From Megasphaera stantonii (GTDB lineage: Bacteria > Bacillota > Negativicutes > Veillonellales > Megasphaeraceae): a DNA stretch of 64,000 bases. The translations under genes were made by a program, and so were the position numbers. A model generated the notes under the pieces. It did no database searches, was not told the DNA's origin, and worked only from the letters and a program-made list of their open reading frames with translations. The stretch covers positions 2,108,001 through 2,172,000 of the forward strand of contig NZ_CP029462.1 of NCBI RefSeq assembly GCF_003367905.1. Reading direction: 5' to 3'. Shown here one piece after another: positions 25,004-33,135 of this stretch; positions within the stretch are counted from its first letter, which is position 1; each line of letters opens with the position of its first letter.

Positions 25004-25261
25004 CTAATCGTCGACCAGCTGGTCGACTTCTTCCGGGGGCATTTCTTCGCTATAAACTTCGACAGCAAAGAACTTTTTCCCCTCGGCAGAAACCATATCC
25101 TCATCGACAGGGTCAGGGATTTCCTCACAACCTAAGTCATCCATAACCTTGTCAAAACCAAGAATATCCCATCGTACTGGGTGTAAACTTTCATCTACCC
25201 AGCCAAGATATACGTCGTCACCATGGCTATTTCTGCCGAAAACCTTATAAAATTTTCTCAT
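25004..25261 (-). CDS. Small acidic protein, first gene of cas7 operon
   Basis: An 85-residue very acidic protein (about a third D/E in the C-terminal half, e.g. EIPDPVDEDM and EEMPPEEVDQLVDD). ATG 25261 follows AAAGGAGGAATTAAA; a longer upstream frame lacks a binding site. Acidic small proteins can mimic DNA and are frequent among anti-CRISPRs, but no family is recognised. A hairpin lies in the 58-base gap to the next gene. Confidence 0.65.
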   Translation of the reverse strand: MRKFYKVFGRNSHGDDVYLGWVDESLHPVRWDILGFDKVMDDLGCEEIPDPVDEDMVSAEGKKFFAVEVYSEEMPPEEVDQLVDD

Positions 25262-25325
25262 TTTAATTCCTCCTTTACAGCCTTCCATTGCCGGTAGCCG
25301 TCTTAAGTAGTTTTTCTATATAATT

Positions 25326-25393
25326 ATTATAACACTTTATGGGCATAAAATCAATAGTTTATGCCCATAAGATTAGTAATTTATGGGCATAAA
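25326..25393 (-). promoter_or_regulatory. Repressible promoter with three phased operators
   Basis: Minus strand: -35 TTGATT at 25349-25354, 17-base spacer, -10 TATAAT at 25326-25331. TTTATGGGCATAAA, an almost perfect palindrome, lies in the spacer (25336-25349), and again at 25358-25370 (inverted, less the last base) and 25380-25393. Centres are 22 bp apart, two helical turns, as for cooperative repressor binding. It drives the cas7 operon. The repressor gene is not in the window; a prophage lysogeny repressor is plausible. Confidence 0.85.
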
Positions 25394-25426
25394 CGAAAAA
25401 TAGGTAAAATAAGAGGCAATTACCCC

Positions 25427-25462
25427 GAGTGTTTTTCTAAGCTGCCTATGCGGCAGACACTC
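25427..25462 (-). ncRNA. Solitary type I-F-like CRISPR repeat, candidate repeat-mimic RNA
   Basis: Minus strand: CTGCC, loop GCATA, GGCAG, then CTTAGAAA (25434-25456), matching the type I-F repeat hairpin and 3' handle base for base except the variable loop position. It is enclosed by a second stem GAGTGT/ACACTC. No second repeat or spacer exists nearby. A possible promoter (TTTACT at 25502-25507, TATACG at 25479-25484, 17-base spacing) would start transcription about ten bases before the outer stem. Solitary repeat units in phages are known to act as RNA anti-CRISPRs; that role is inferred here. Confidence 0.7.
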
Positions 25463-25623
25463 ACAAAGATGCACGCCCCGTATATTTAAAATACGAAATT
25501 AAGTAAAGAGTAACGGCCGGGCCGAATGCTAACGGTGATGAAGCTCATACAGCAAAAAGGAAGACGTGTAGGAGTTGGGGAGCAGAGGCAAAAAACAGGC
25601 AAAAAAAGTTGAAAAAACGAGAA
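25462..25623. other. Non-coding gap between accessory island and rpsD terminator
   Basis: About 160 bases without a supported gene. It holds the possible promoter of the solitary repeat RNA at its left side. The prophage right attachment site should lie here or slightly left, but no core sequence can be named without the other end. Confidence 0.4.
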
Positions 25624-25667
25624 AAAAGCGGAAATCCCATATTTGGGAAATCCGCTTTTTTGCTGCA
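25624..25667 (-). terminator. rpsD terminator
   Basis: AAAAGCGGAAATCCC and GGGAAATCCGCTTTT form a stem with a small internal mismatch, flanked by A- and T-runs. It lies 46 bases after the rpsD stop on the minus strand and may also stop incoming plus-strand transcripts. Confidence 0.8.
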
Positions 25668-25712
25668 TTTTTGTGATTTTTGAATCTGTTGAAATGCCCG
25701 GAAATCGTAGTC

Positions 25713-26300
25713 CTACTTGGAGTACAATTCGACGATGAGTGTTTCGTTGATTTCTACAGGAATTTCGGAGCGTTCGGGCATACGTGTCAGCGTGCCTTCG
25801 AAGCCGTCGAAGTTCTTTTCGATGTAGGGAACATCGAAGGTTTTCAATTCCTGGAAGGATTTTTTGTACATTTCGTTAGCGCGGGAAGCTTCCTTCAGCG
25901 TGATAACGGAACCTACTTTTACGTGTGCCGACGGAATGTCGCAACGTTTGCCGTTTACCAAGATGTGGCCGTGGTTGACCATCTGGCGGGCCTGACGAAT
26001 GGAGTTTGCAAAACCGATACGGTATACCAGGTTATCCAAACGGCATTCCAACAATTTCAGCATGTTTTCGCCAGTAACGCCTTCCATCTTCTTGGCTTTA
26101 TCATAATACCGGACAAACTGGCGTTCGAGCAAATTGTAGTATGCGCGAAGCTTCTGTTTTTCCAGTAACTGTGTGCCGTATTCAGACATCTTTTTCTGAC
26201 GCTGTTCTTTCTTCACACGTTTTAATGCCTTAGGATGTCCGTACACATTGAGTCCGAACCGGCGACATTGCTTAAAACGTGCTTCTCTCCTCGTTGCCAT
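25713..26300 (-). CDS. rpsD: 30S ribosomal protein S4
   Basis: A 195-residue S4 primary 16S rRNA-binding protein. The N-terminal domain and the S4 RNA-binding domain ([25 protein letters not shown], split here: [14 protein letters not shown] then [20 protein letters not shown]) are intact. The zinc-binding cysteine cluster is reduced to one cysteine (KQCRRFG), the C-minus form. It is monocistronic with its own strong promoter and terminator, as in Bacillus, where S4 is autoregulated; a leader structure could not be confirmed. Confidence 0.96.
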   Translation of the reverse strand: MATRREARFKQCRRFGLNVYGHPKALKRVKKEQRQKKMSEYGTQLLEKQKLRAYYNLLERQFVRYYDKAKKMEGVTGENMLKLLECRLDNLVYRIGFANSIRQARQMVNHGHILVNGKRCDIPSAHVKVGSVITLKEASRANEMYKKSFQELKTFDVPYIEKNFDGFEGTLTRMPERSEIPVEINETLIVELYSK

Positions 26301-26347
26301 TTTCTACATCACCTCATATAAAAATTTAATAAAATATAACAATAGAA

Positions 26348-26376
26348 ATTCTATCACGGTTGCAGGGCTTTGTCAA
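26348..26376 (-). promoter_or_regulatory. rpsD promoter
   Basis: Minus strand TTGACA (26371-26376), 17-base spacer, TAGAAT (26348-26353): a near-consensus sigma-70 promoter about 47 bases before the rpsD ATG. Bases 26377-26560 beyond it show no gene. Confidence 0.85.
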
Positions 26377-26563
26377 CGGATAGGCAGGGAAAAGTGCCGG
26401 CGTTTTGGGCGCAGAGCCTGAACAATACATTTTTTTGCCGGCGCCGCGTAAAGAATGCGTAAACTGCAAGTCGTGAAAGACGGCGTAAAATAGGGGGATT
26501 CCTCCTACTGGTTATGGTTAACAATGCGCTGTCCTGTGCGATTGGCGCCGTCTTATGAGAAAA

Positions 26564-26637
26564 TGTGCTCGTGAACACTATTGACAAAAGGTTTACAAAG
26601 GGATAGGATATACATAACAAAACTGTGTTCGAACACA
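26564..26637 (+). promoter_or_regulatory. Promoter and operators of the arabinose operon
   Basis: TTGACA (26581-26586), 17-base spacer, TAGGAT (26604-26609). TGTGCTCGTGAACACT sits directly upstream (26564-26579) and the perfect palindrome TGTGTTCGAACACA directly downstream (26624-26637), flanking the promoter as repression-loop operators would. A near-identical copy, TGTGCGCGTGAACA, occurs at 33089-33102 before galM, pointing to one regulator, probably the LacI-type gene at 31991-33010. Confidence 0.75.
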
Positions 26638-26702
26638 ATTTATAAAAAGTAAGAAAAAAACATATTTTAATTGTACGTATTGCTGAGTGGAGGAATGAAG
26701 AA

Positions 26703-28094
26703 ATGAACACGAGCACAGCGGAAAAAGATAATAAAAAGATATCCAGCTCTTTTATTTACTTTTTCGGCTCTTTTGGCGGTATTTTGTTTGGGTACGACAT
26801 CGGCGTTATGACCGGGGCGCTGCCCTTCCTGCAGGACGACTGGGGGCTGCACGGCAATGCCAGCATCATCGGCTGGATTACGTCGGCCGTCATGTTCGGC
26901 GCTATTTTCGGCGGCGCGCTGGCAGGTCAGCTGTCCGATAAATTGGGCCGCCGCAAGATGATTTTGATTTCTGCGCTGATTTTCGTCGTCGGCTCTGTCT
27001 TGTCGGGGATTGCTCCGGACAACGGCCAATATTACCTGATCGGCGTTCGTATTTTACTTGGCTTGGCCGTTGGCGCCGCGTCGGCTCTCGTGCCGGCTTA
27101 TATGTCGGAAATGGCTCCGGCTCATCTGCGGGGCCGCTTGTCCGGCATCAACCAGACGATGATCGTATCGGGCATGCTGCTATCGTACATCGTCGACTAT
27201 TTGCTGAAGGATTTGCCTGAAATGTACGCTTGGCGCTTAATGCTCGGCTTAGCTGCCGTTCCGGCTATTATCCTGTTCTTCGGCGTCCTTCGCCTTCCCG
27301 AATCGCCGCGTTTTCTCGTCCGTCATAACTTATTGGATGCAGCCCGCCGTACGCTGAGCTATATCCGTCCCAGCGACGAAGTAGAACCGGAATTGAAACA
27401 AATTCAGGAAACCGTCGCCGCCGAAGCCCATGCTGCGCAAAACAGCTCCTGGGGAATGTTGTTCAGCGGCAAATACCAGTACTTGGTCGTCGCCGGTATC
27501 GGCGTCGCCGCATTCCAGCAATTCCAGGGGGCCAACGCGATTTTCTATTACATTCCCCTGATCGTCGAAACGGCGACAGGACATGCCGCCAGCTCGCAGC
27601 TCATGTGGCCGATTATTCAGGGCGTTCTTCTCGTTTTGGGCTCCCTCGTCTTCCTGGTCATTGCCGATAAGTTCAACCGCCGCACGCTGCTGAAAGTCGG
27701 CGGCACGATTATGGGCCTGTCCTTTATCCTGCCGGCTATCATCAACAGCATCATGCCGGACACGAACCCGATGATGATCGTATTCTTCCTGTGCATTTAC
27801 GTTGCCTTTTATTCCTTCACATGGGCCCCGCTGACCTGGGTTATCGTCGGTGAAATCTTCCCGCTGGCCATCCGCGGCCGGGCGTCCGGCATGGCTTCGT
27901 CCTTCAACTGGATCGGCTCCTTCCTGGTCGGCTTGTTGTTCCCCATCATGACGGCTTCGATGCCGCAGGAAATCGTCTTCGCTATCTTCGGCGTCATCTG
28001 CATGCTCGGCGTATGCTTCGTGACGAAATGCGTCCCCGAAACGCGCGGCCACACGCTGGAAGAAATCGAAGCGCAGGGAACGAAGAGAAGATAA
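26703..28094 (+). CDS. MFS sugar:proton symporter, probable arabinose importer
   Basis: A 463-residue, twelve-helix sugar porter of the AraE/GalP/XylE type. Signatures are GGILFGYDIGVMTGAL (25-40), DKLGRRK (79-85), PESPRFLV (199-206) and PETRGHTLEE (about 445-454). It probably brings L-arabinose in with protons. It is the first gene of the arabinose operon and ends 36 bases before the kinase start. Substrate is inferred from the neighbouring araA and araD. Confidence 0.9.
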   Translation: MNTSTAEKDNKKISSSFIYFFGSFGGILFGYDIGVMTGALPFLQDDWGLHGNASIIGWITSAVMFGAIFGGALAGQLSDKLGRRKMILISALIFVVGSVLSGIAPDNGQYYLIGVRILLGLAVGAASALVPAYMSEMAPAHLRGRLSGINQTMIVSGMLLSYIVDYLLKDLPEMYAWRLMLGLAAVPAIILFFGVLRLPESPRFLVRHNLLDAARRTLSYIRPSDEVEPELKQIQETVAAEAHAAQNSSWGMLFSGKYQYLVVAGIGVAAFQQFQGANAIFYYIPLIVETATGHAASSQLMWPIIQGVLLVLGSLVFLVIADKFNRRTLLKVGGTIMGLSFILPAIINSIMPDTNPMMIVFFLCIYVAFYSFTWAPLTWVIVGEIFPLAIRGRASGMASSFNWIGSFLVGLLFPIMTASMPQEIVFAIFGVICMLGVCFVTKCVPETRGHTLEEIEAQGTKRR

Positions 28095-28130
28095 TTAATG
28101 TATTCCGTTACGGGAGAAAGGACTTGTCTC

Positions 28131-29735
28131 ATGGATTTATTAAAGGTTGCAGCGAACATTAAAACCGGCGAAACGGCCTTAGGGATTGAACTCGGCTCGA
28201 CCCGCATTAAAGCGGTTCTCGTCAATTACGACTGCCAGACCATTGCTTCGGGCAGCTACGGCTGGGAAAACGCCCTGCGCGACGGCGTGTGGACCTATTC
28301 GCTGGATGAAGTATGGAAGGGGATTCAGGCCTGCTATGCCCAGCTGGCGGCCGACGTGCAGAGCCGCTACCACGTGCCGCTGACGCGCATCGGCTCTATC
28401 GGCGTCAGCGCCATGATGCACGGCTACCTGGCCTTCGATGCCCAGGGGGAACTGCTCGTTCCCTTCCGCACGTGGAGAAATAATATTACCGGCCAGGCCG
28501 CTAAGGCGCTGACGGAAACCTTCCATTTCAATATTCCCCAGCGCTGGAGCATCGCTCATTTGTATCAGGCTATCCTGAACGGCGAAGACCATGTGCCGCA
28601 GATTGCCTTCCTGACGACCTTGGCCGGATACGTCCACTGGAAGCTGTGCGGCGAAAAAGTCCTGGGCATCGGCGACGCGTCGGGAATGTTCCCAGTTGAT
28701 GAAAGGACTGGCACGTACGACGCGAAGATGCTGTCCCTGTTCGACGAATTGGAAGCGGTAAGGCCCTATTCGTGGAAGCTAGCCGACCTCCTGCCGAGAG
28801 TGCTGCGGGCCGGGGAAGGTGCCGGTACTTTGACGGAAGAAGGGGCGCGCCTCCTCGATCCGGCAGGCCGTCTGGAACAGGGCAGCCATATGGCTCCGCC
28901 TGAAGGCGACGCCGGTACGGGCATGGTCAGCACGAACAGCGTCCGCAAACGGACCGGCAACATTTCCGTCGGCACGTCGGCCTTTTCCATGAACGTATTG
29001 GACCGGCCGCTGCAGGGCGTCCATGAAGATATTGACGTCGTCACGACGCCTGACGGGGCTCCTGTCGCCATGGTACATACGAATAACTGCTCGTCGGACA
29101 TCAACGCCTGGGTCGACCTGTTCGGACAGTTTGCCGCGGCGACGGGACTGGCGATCGGGCCGGACAAGCTGTATGAAACGCTGTTCAACCTGGCCGGCAC
29201 GGCCGACAAGGATGCGGGAGGACTGGTCAACTACAGCTATTTGTCGGGCGAAAACGTAACGCGCATCGACAATGGCCGGCCACTGTTCGTCCGTACGCCG
29301 CACAGCCGCTTTACCTTGCCGAACTTCATGCTGGCCCAGCTGTACGCAGCCTTTGCGCCGCTGAAAATAGGCATGGATATCCTGGTTCAGGAAGAAGGCA
29401 TTGAAACGGACGTCATGATTGCCCAGGGCGGCCTGTTCAAGACGCCGGTCATCGGCCAGCAGGTATTGGCCGACGCCCTCAACATGCCGATTACCATTAT
29501 GGATACGGCTGGCGAAGGCGGCCCGTGGGGCATGGCCGTACTGGCCGTATACATGGAAGTCCGTCAGGACGGCGAAACCTTGGCCGACTTCCTCGATGAA
29601 CGGGTATTCCGCCATCCGAAGAGCGTCACCTTGACGCCGAACGCCGAAGGCGTAGAAGGCTGCAACGCCTTTATTGAAAACTATAAGCGGGCCCTGGCTG
29701 TCGAAGCCGAAGCGGGCCGCACGTTGGCAGAGTAA
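28131..29735 (+). CDS. FGGY-family carbohydrate kinase, probable L-ribulokinase
   Basis: A 534-residue FGGY kinase with N-terminal phosphate loop GIELGSTRIKAV, SAMMHGY, TWRNNITGQA and C-terminal FGGY part with MIAQGGLFKTPVIGQQ. By position between transporter and araD it should phosphorylate L-ribulose, but it is not a classic AraB and looks like the alternative kinase seen in some Firmicutes arabinose operons. ATG 28131 follows AGAAAGGA; the in-frame ATG 28098 has no good binding site. Confidence 0.85.
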   Translation: MDLLKVAANIKTGETALGIELGSTRIKAVLVNYDCQTIASGSYGWENALRDGVWTYSLDEVWKGIQACYAQLAADVQSRYHVPLTRIGSIGVSAMMHGYLAFDAQGELLVPFRTWRNNITGQAAKALTETFHFNIPQRWSIAHLYQAILNGEDHVPQIAFLTTLAGYVHWKLCGEKVLGIGDASGMFPVDERTGTYDAKMLSLFDELEAVRPYSWKLADLLPRVLRAGEGAGTLTEEGARLLDPAGRLEQGSHMAPPEGDAGTGMVSTNSVRKRTGNISVGTSAFSMNVLDRPLQGVHEDIDVVTTPDGAPVAMVHTNNCSSDINAWVDLFGQFAAATGLAIGPDKLYETLFNLAGTADKDAGGLVNYSYLSGENVTRIDNGRPLFVRTPHSRFTLPNFMLAQLYAAFAPLKIGMDILVQEEGIETDVMIAQGGLFKTPVIGQQVLADALNMPITIMDTAGEGGPWGMAVLAVYMEVRQDGETLADFLDERVFRHPKSVTLTPNAEGVEGCNAFIENYKRALAVEAEAGRTLAE

Positions 29736-29756
29736 TCCTGCCGGGAGGGATATAGT

Positions 29757-30455
29757 ATGTTAGAAGAATTGAAGCAGCAGGTCTATGAAGCGAATATGCG
29801 CCTGCCGAAATTGGAGCTCGTCACCTTTACGTGGGGCAACGTGTCGGGAATCGACCGGGAACAGGGCCTGTTCGTCATCAAGCCGTCGGGCGTAGAATAT
29901 GAAAAATTATCGCCTGCCGATATGGTCGTCGTAGATTTGGACGGCAAGGTCGTCGAAGGGGACTTAAACCCGTCGAGCGATACGATGACGCACGCCGTAT
30001 TGTACAAGGCCTTTCCCAATATCGGCGGCATCGTCCACGCCCATTCTCCCTGGGCCGTATCCTTCGCCCAGGCCGGCGTAGACCTCGAAGCTATGGGCAC
30101 GACTCATGCCGATACGTTTTACGGCGACGTGCCCGTGACCGACGCGCTGACAAAGGAAGAAATCGAAAGCGCCTATGAAGAAAATACGGGCAAGGTCATC
30201 GTCCGCACCTTTGCCGAACGGGGCATCGACCCCGACGCCGTTCCGGCCGTACTGGTAAAACAGCATGGGCCCTTTACGTGGGGACCGACGGCGGCGAAGG
30301 CCGTAGAGACGGCTAAGATTCTGGAAGTCGTCGCCGAAATGAACTACCACGCGCTCCAGCTCACGCGCGCCGACATTCGCGTGCCCCAGTACCTGCTGGA
30401 TAAGCATTACTACCGCAAGCACGGGGCCAACGCCTATTACGGGCAGAAAAAATAA
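29757..30455 (+). CDS. araD: L-ribulose-5-phosphate 4-epimerase
   Basis: A 232-residue class II aldolase/epimerase family member. It converts L-ribulose 5-phosphate to D-xylulose 5-phosphate for the pentose phosphate pathway. Metal-binding histidines lie in [16 protein letters not shown] and a later [22 protein letters not shown] is typical of AraD rather than fuculose aldolase. GGGAGGG precedes ATG. It is third in the operon. Confidence 0.93.
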   Translation: MLEELKQQVYEANMRLPKLELVTFTWGNVSGIDREQGLFVIKPSGVEYEKLSPADMVVVDLDGKVVEGDLNPSSDTMTHAVLYKAFPNIGGIVHAHSPWAVSFAQAGVDLEAMGTTHADTFYGDVPVTDALTKEEIESAYEENTGKVIVRTFAERGIDPDAVPAVLVKQHGPFTWGPTAAKAVETAKILEVVAEMNYHALQLTRADIRVPQYLLDKHYYRKHGANAYYGQKK

Positions 30456-30499
30456 GATCATTTAGCATTAGTATTCACATATATAAGGAGGAACCTTCC

Positions 30500-31924
30500 A
30501 TGTTACAAGTAAAAGATTATGAATTTTGGTTTGTCGCCGGCAGCCAGTATCTGTACGGCGAAGAACAGCTCCGCAACGTAGACCGCGATACGGAAGATAT
30601 GGTCAACAAGCTCAACGCCAGCGGCAAGCTGCCCTACAAGGTCGTATACAAAGGCGTCATGACGACGGCCGACGGCATTACGCAGTTCATGAAGGACGTA
30701 AACTACAACGACAACGTAGCCGGCGTCATTACCTGGATGCATACGTTCTCGCCGGCGAAAAATTGGATTCGCGGCACCATGCTCCTACAGAAACCGCTTC
30801 TCCACCTGGCAACGCAGTATTTGAACAACATCCCCTACGATACGATCGACTTCGATTACATGAACCTCAACCAGAGCGCGCACGGCGACCGCGAATACGG
30901 CTACATCAACGCCCGCCTGAATCTGAAGAACAAAGTCGTATACGGCTACTGGGAAGACGAAGACGTACAGGATGAAATCGCCAAATGGCAGGACGTCGCC
31001 GTTGCCTACAACGAAAGCTTCAACATCAAGGTATGCCGCTTTGGCGATACGATGCGCGACGTAGCCGTCACGGAAGGCGACAAGGTAGAAGCGCAGATTC
31101 GCCTGGGCTGGACCGTCGACTACTGGCCTGTCGGCGACCTCGTGCCGGTTATTAACAGCGTTAGCGACGAAGACGTACAGGCCGTATACGACCAGCTGAA
31201 AGAAGAATATACGATGGTCGTAGGCGACAACACGCCGGAAAAATTTGAACACAACGTCCGCGTGCAAATCAAGGAATATCTGGGCATCAAGCGCTTCCTG
31301 GATAAAGGCGGCTATACGGCGTTCTGCACGAACTTCCAGGATCTCTGCGGCATGGAACAGCTCCCGGGCCTGGCTGCGCAGCTGCTCATGAAGGAAGGCT
31401 ACGGCTTCGCCGCTGAAGGCGACTGGAAGACGGCCGCCCTGACGCGCCTGCTGAAGATCATGGCGCACAACGACCGCACCGTATTCATGGAAGACTATAC
31501 GCTGGACCTGCGCAAAGGCCACGAAGCAATTTTGGGTGCGCACATGCTGGAAGTCGACCCGACCATTGCCAGCGACAAGCCGCGCATCGAAGTGCATCCC
31601 CTGGATATCGGCGATAAAGAAGACCCGGCCCGCCTCGTCTTCACCGGTTCGGAAGGCGATGCCGTCAACTTGACGGTAGCCGATTTCCGCGGCGGCTTCC
31701 GCCTTATCAGCTACCCCGTAACGTGCCGCAAGCCCGAAGCGGAAACGCCCCACCTTCCTGTGGCAAAACAGCTCTGGACGCCGAAGGTCGGCTTGAAGAA
31801 AGGCGCTACGGCTTGGATTCACGCCGGCGGCGGCCACCATACCGTATTGAGCTTCCGCCTGACGGAAGAACAAATCCACGACCTGGCCGTCATGTTCGAC
31901 CTGGACTTAGTAGAAATCTGCTAA
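30500..31924 (+). CDS. araA: L-arabinose isomerase
   Basis: A 474-residue isomerase converting L-arabinose to L-ribulose in the cytoplasm. The opening ([18 protein letters not shown]), [16 protein letters not shown], and the manganese-site regions [17 protein letters not shown] and HAGGGHHTV are all present. It is the last gene of the operon; AAGGAGGAA lies eight bases before the ATG and a terminator follows. Confidence 0.97.
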   Translation: MLQVKDYEFWFVAGSQYLYGEEQLRNVDRDTEDMVNKLNASGKLPYKVVYKGVMTTADGITQFMKDVNYNDNVAGVITWMHTFSPAKNWIRGTMLLQKPLLHLATQYLNNIPYDTIDFDYMNLNQSAHGDREYGYINARLNLKNKVVYGYWEDEDVQDEIAKWQDVAVAYNESFNIKVCRFGDTMRDVAVTEGDKVEAQIRLGWTVDYWPVGDLVPVINSVSDEDVQAVYDQLKEEYTMVVGDNTPEKFEHNVRVQIKEYLGIKRFLDKGGYTAFCTNFQDLCGMEQLPGLAAQLLMKEGYGFAAEGDWKTAALTRLLKIMAHNDRTVFMEDYTLDLRKGHEAILGAHMLEVDPTIASDKPRIEVHPLDIGDKEDPARLVFTGSEGDAVNLTVADFRGGFRLISYPVTCRKPEAETPHLPVAKQLWTPKVGLKKGATAWIHAGGGHHTVLSFRLTEEQIHDLAVMFDLDLVEIC

Positions 31925-31950
31925 TCGTCAGCTTATAGTGTTACATCAAT

Positions 31951-31985
31951 AAAAAAGAGAGGCTCGCGAAAGCCTCTCTTTTTTA
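31951..31985. terminator. Bidirectional terminator between araA and the regulator gene
   Basis: AAAAAGAGAGGCT and its complement form a 13-bp stem with a short loop, with A and T runs on either side, placed between the converging araA and regulator genes. Confidence 0.9.
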
Positions 31986-31990
31986 TAAGA

Positions 31991-33010
31991 TTACATGTTT
32001 TCTGCAATGCGTATTTCGTTGTTCATGATATACCTTTCCCGGTCGGGAACGATGCCGTTGACCAGGTAATCGAAGACGAGCTGCATCGCCTTTTGGCCCT
32101 GCTGGTGGGGGTGCTGGTAGATGGCGGCCTTGATGTCGCCGGCCTTCATCATTTCCCGCGTCGTCGGGATGGTGTCGAAGACGAGGATGAGCAGGTCGTC
32201 CTTGCGGGGGCTGGCCAGGGCTGCCCGGCAGGTGCCGTAGGAGCCGCCGGAGGACAAGATGAGGAGGACATTGATGTCCGGATGCTGGTGCAGCAGGTTT
32301 TTCGTCGCGTCGTACGATGAAATATCGTCGTCGTTGTCTTCGATGAGGGCCGTAATTTCATACTGGGGATCGCCGCCCAGTATTTCCTTGAGGCCCTGCA
32401 GGCGGTGGCGGTGGCCTAAGATCTTCAGCGAGCCCAGGACGACGCCGATGTGGCAGGGGCCGGGGGAAAACATCTTCAGCAGCGCGCCGATGGTGCGGCC
32501 GCCGTTTACGTAGTCGCTGCCTACATAGTAGTGGGTGCTGGCCTGCTCGATGTCGTTATTGATCGTGACGACGAAGATGCCGGCGGCGATGAGCTCGTTC
32601 AGCTTGGCCGCTATTTTCGGATCGTTGATGGGATTGATGATGAGGGCGTTGATCTGCCCCTTGATCTGATCGAGGATATGGCACTGTTCTTCTACGTCGT
32701 AACCCCGTACGGTGTGCCAGACCGTGCGCATGCCGTAGGACTCGTATTTTCGGGCCGCCTTTTCCAGGGCGTCGATGATGTCGTCAAAGAAGCGGATGCT
32801 CTTGGAGGGCAGGACGACGGCGACGACGGGATTGCTCTTCTGCGCCGCCAGGGCCTTGCCGGCAGGGTTGGGCCTGTAGTGGAGCTTCTTGGCCATTTCT
32901 AGGATTAATTCGCGCTTTTCCGGCTTGACGTTGCCGCGGTTGTTTAAGACGCGGTCTACGGTGCCGCGGGATACGCCGCAGAGATCGGCGATTTGTTTTA
33001 TCGTTACCAT
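31991..33010 (-). CDS. LacI-family transcriptional regulator of the arabinose regulon
   Basis: A 339-residue repressor: helix-turn-helix at residues 2-25 (TIKQIADLCGVSRGTVDRVL), linker, and a periplasmic-binding-protein-like sensor domain (ALIINPINDP, VGSDYVNGG, VLILSSGG). It converges with araA and diverges from galM. It probably senses a sugar and binds the TGTGNTCG-type operators at the transporter and galM promoters. B. subtilis uses a GntR/LacI hybrid AraR instead; here a plain LacI protein fills the place. Effector and operator pairing are inferred. Confidence 0.85.
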   Translation of the reverse strand: MVTIKQIADLCGVSRGTVDRVLNNRGNVKPEKRELILEMAKKLHYRPNPAGKALAAQKSNPVVAVVLPSKSIRFFDDIIDALEKAARKYESYGMRTVWHTVRGYDVEEQCHILDQIKGQINALIINPINDPKIAAKLNELIAAGIFVVTINNDIEQASTHYYVGSDYVNGGRTIGALLKMFSPGPCHIGVVLGSLKILGHRHRLQGLKEILGGDPQYEITALIEDNDDDISSYDATKNLLHQHPDINVLLILSSGGSYGTCRAALASPRKDDLLILVFDTIPTTREMMKAGDIKAAIYQHPHQQGQKAMQLVFDYLVNGIVPDRERYIMNNEIRIAENM

Positions 33011-33088
33011 ATATTTCCCTCCTGGGAATTACGAATGATGTAAATATATAATGTACACTAATTTTGTTTTCCCTATTTTAACACAAGG

Positions 33089-33102
33089 TGTGCGCGTGAA
33101 CA
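33089..33102 (+). promoter_or_regulatory. Operator-like site in the regulator-galM intergenic region
   Basis: TGTGCGCGTGAACA matches 13 of 14 bases of the site upstream of the sugar transporter promoter (26564-26577). It lies 34 bases before the galM ATG and could control galM, the divergent regulator gene, or both. The core promoter here is not clear. Confidence 0.6.
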
Positions 33103-33135
33103 AGTGCGCAAAAAGTCAAAAGAGGAGTGAATGAC

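Larger units (their letters stand above)
1..25500. mobile_element. Contractile-tail prophage, late half, left end outside window
   Basis: The stretch holds a continuous plus-strand run of head, neck, sheath, tube, tape-measure, baseplate and fibre genes in canonical order, followed by lysis genes and a minus-strand accessory island. The DUF3383-type sheath and gp46/gpJ-type baseplate genes place it among myovirus-like temperate phages. Early genes, a lysogeny repressor and the left attachment site are not in the window. The right boundary is placed between the accessory island promoter and the rpsD terminator; no att core could be identified because the left end is missing. Confidence 0.85.

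Noticed and set aside
23675-25261. A complete CRISPR-Cas locus
   Set aside because: Only cas7 is present; there are no effector, nuclease or adaptation genes and no repeat-spacer array.
25427-25462. The same hairpin read as a terminator
   Set aside because: There is no T-run following the stem on the side needed, and the 23-base match to the I-F repeat is too specific.
25486-25668. Minus-strand 60-codon frame between the island and rpsD
   Set aside because: It overlaps the rpsD terminator and has a hydrophobic, A/T-run-derived composition without binding site.
26354-26716. Minus-strand open frame in the rpsD-transporter gap
   Set aside because: It covers both promoters and operators, has an unlikely composition and no binding site.
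30785-31879. Long minus-strand open frame opposite araA
   Set aside because: Antisense shadow caused by codon bias of araA; low-complexity and no domain.
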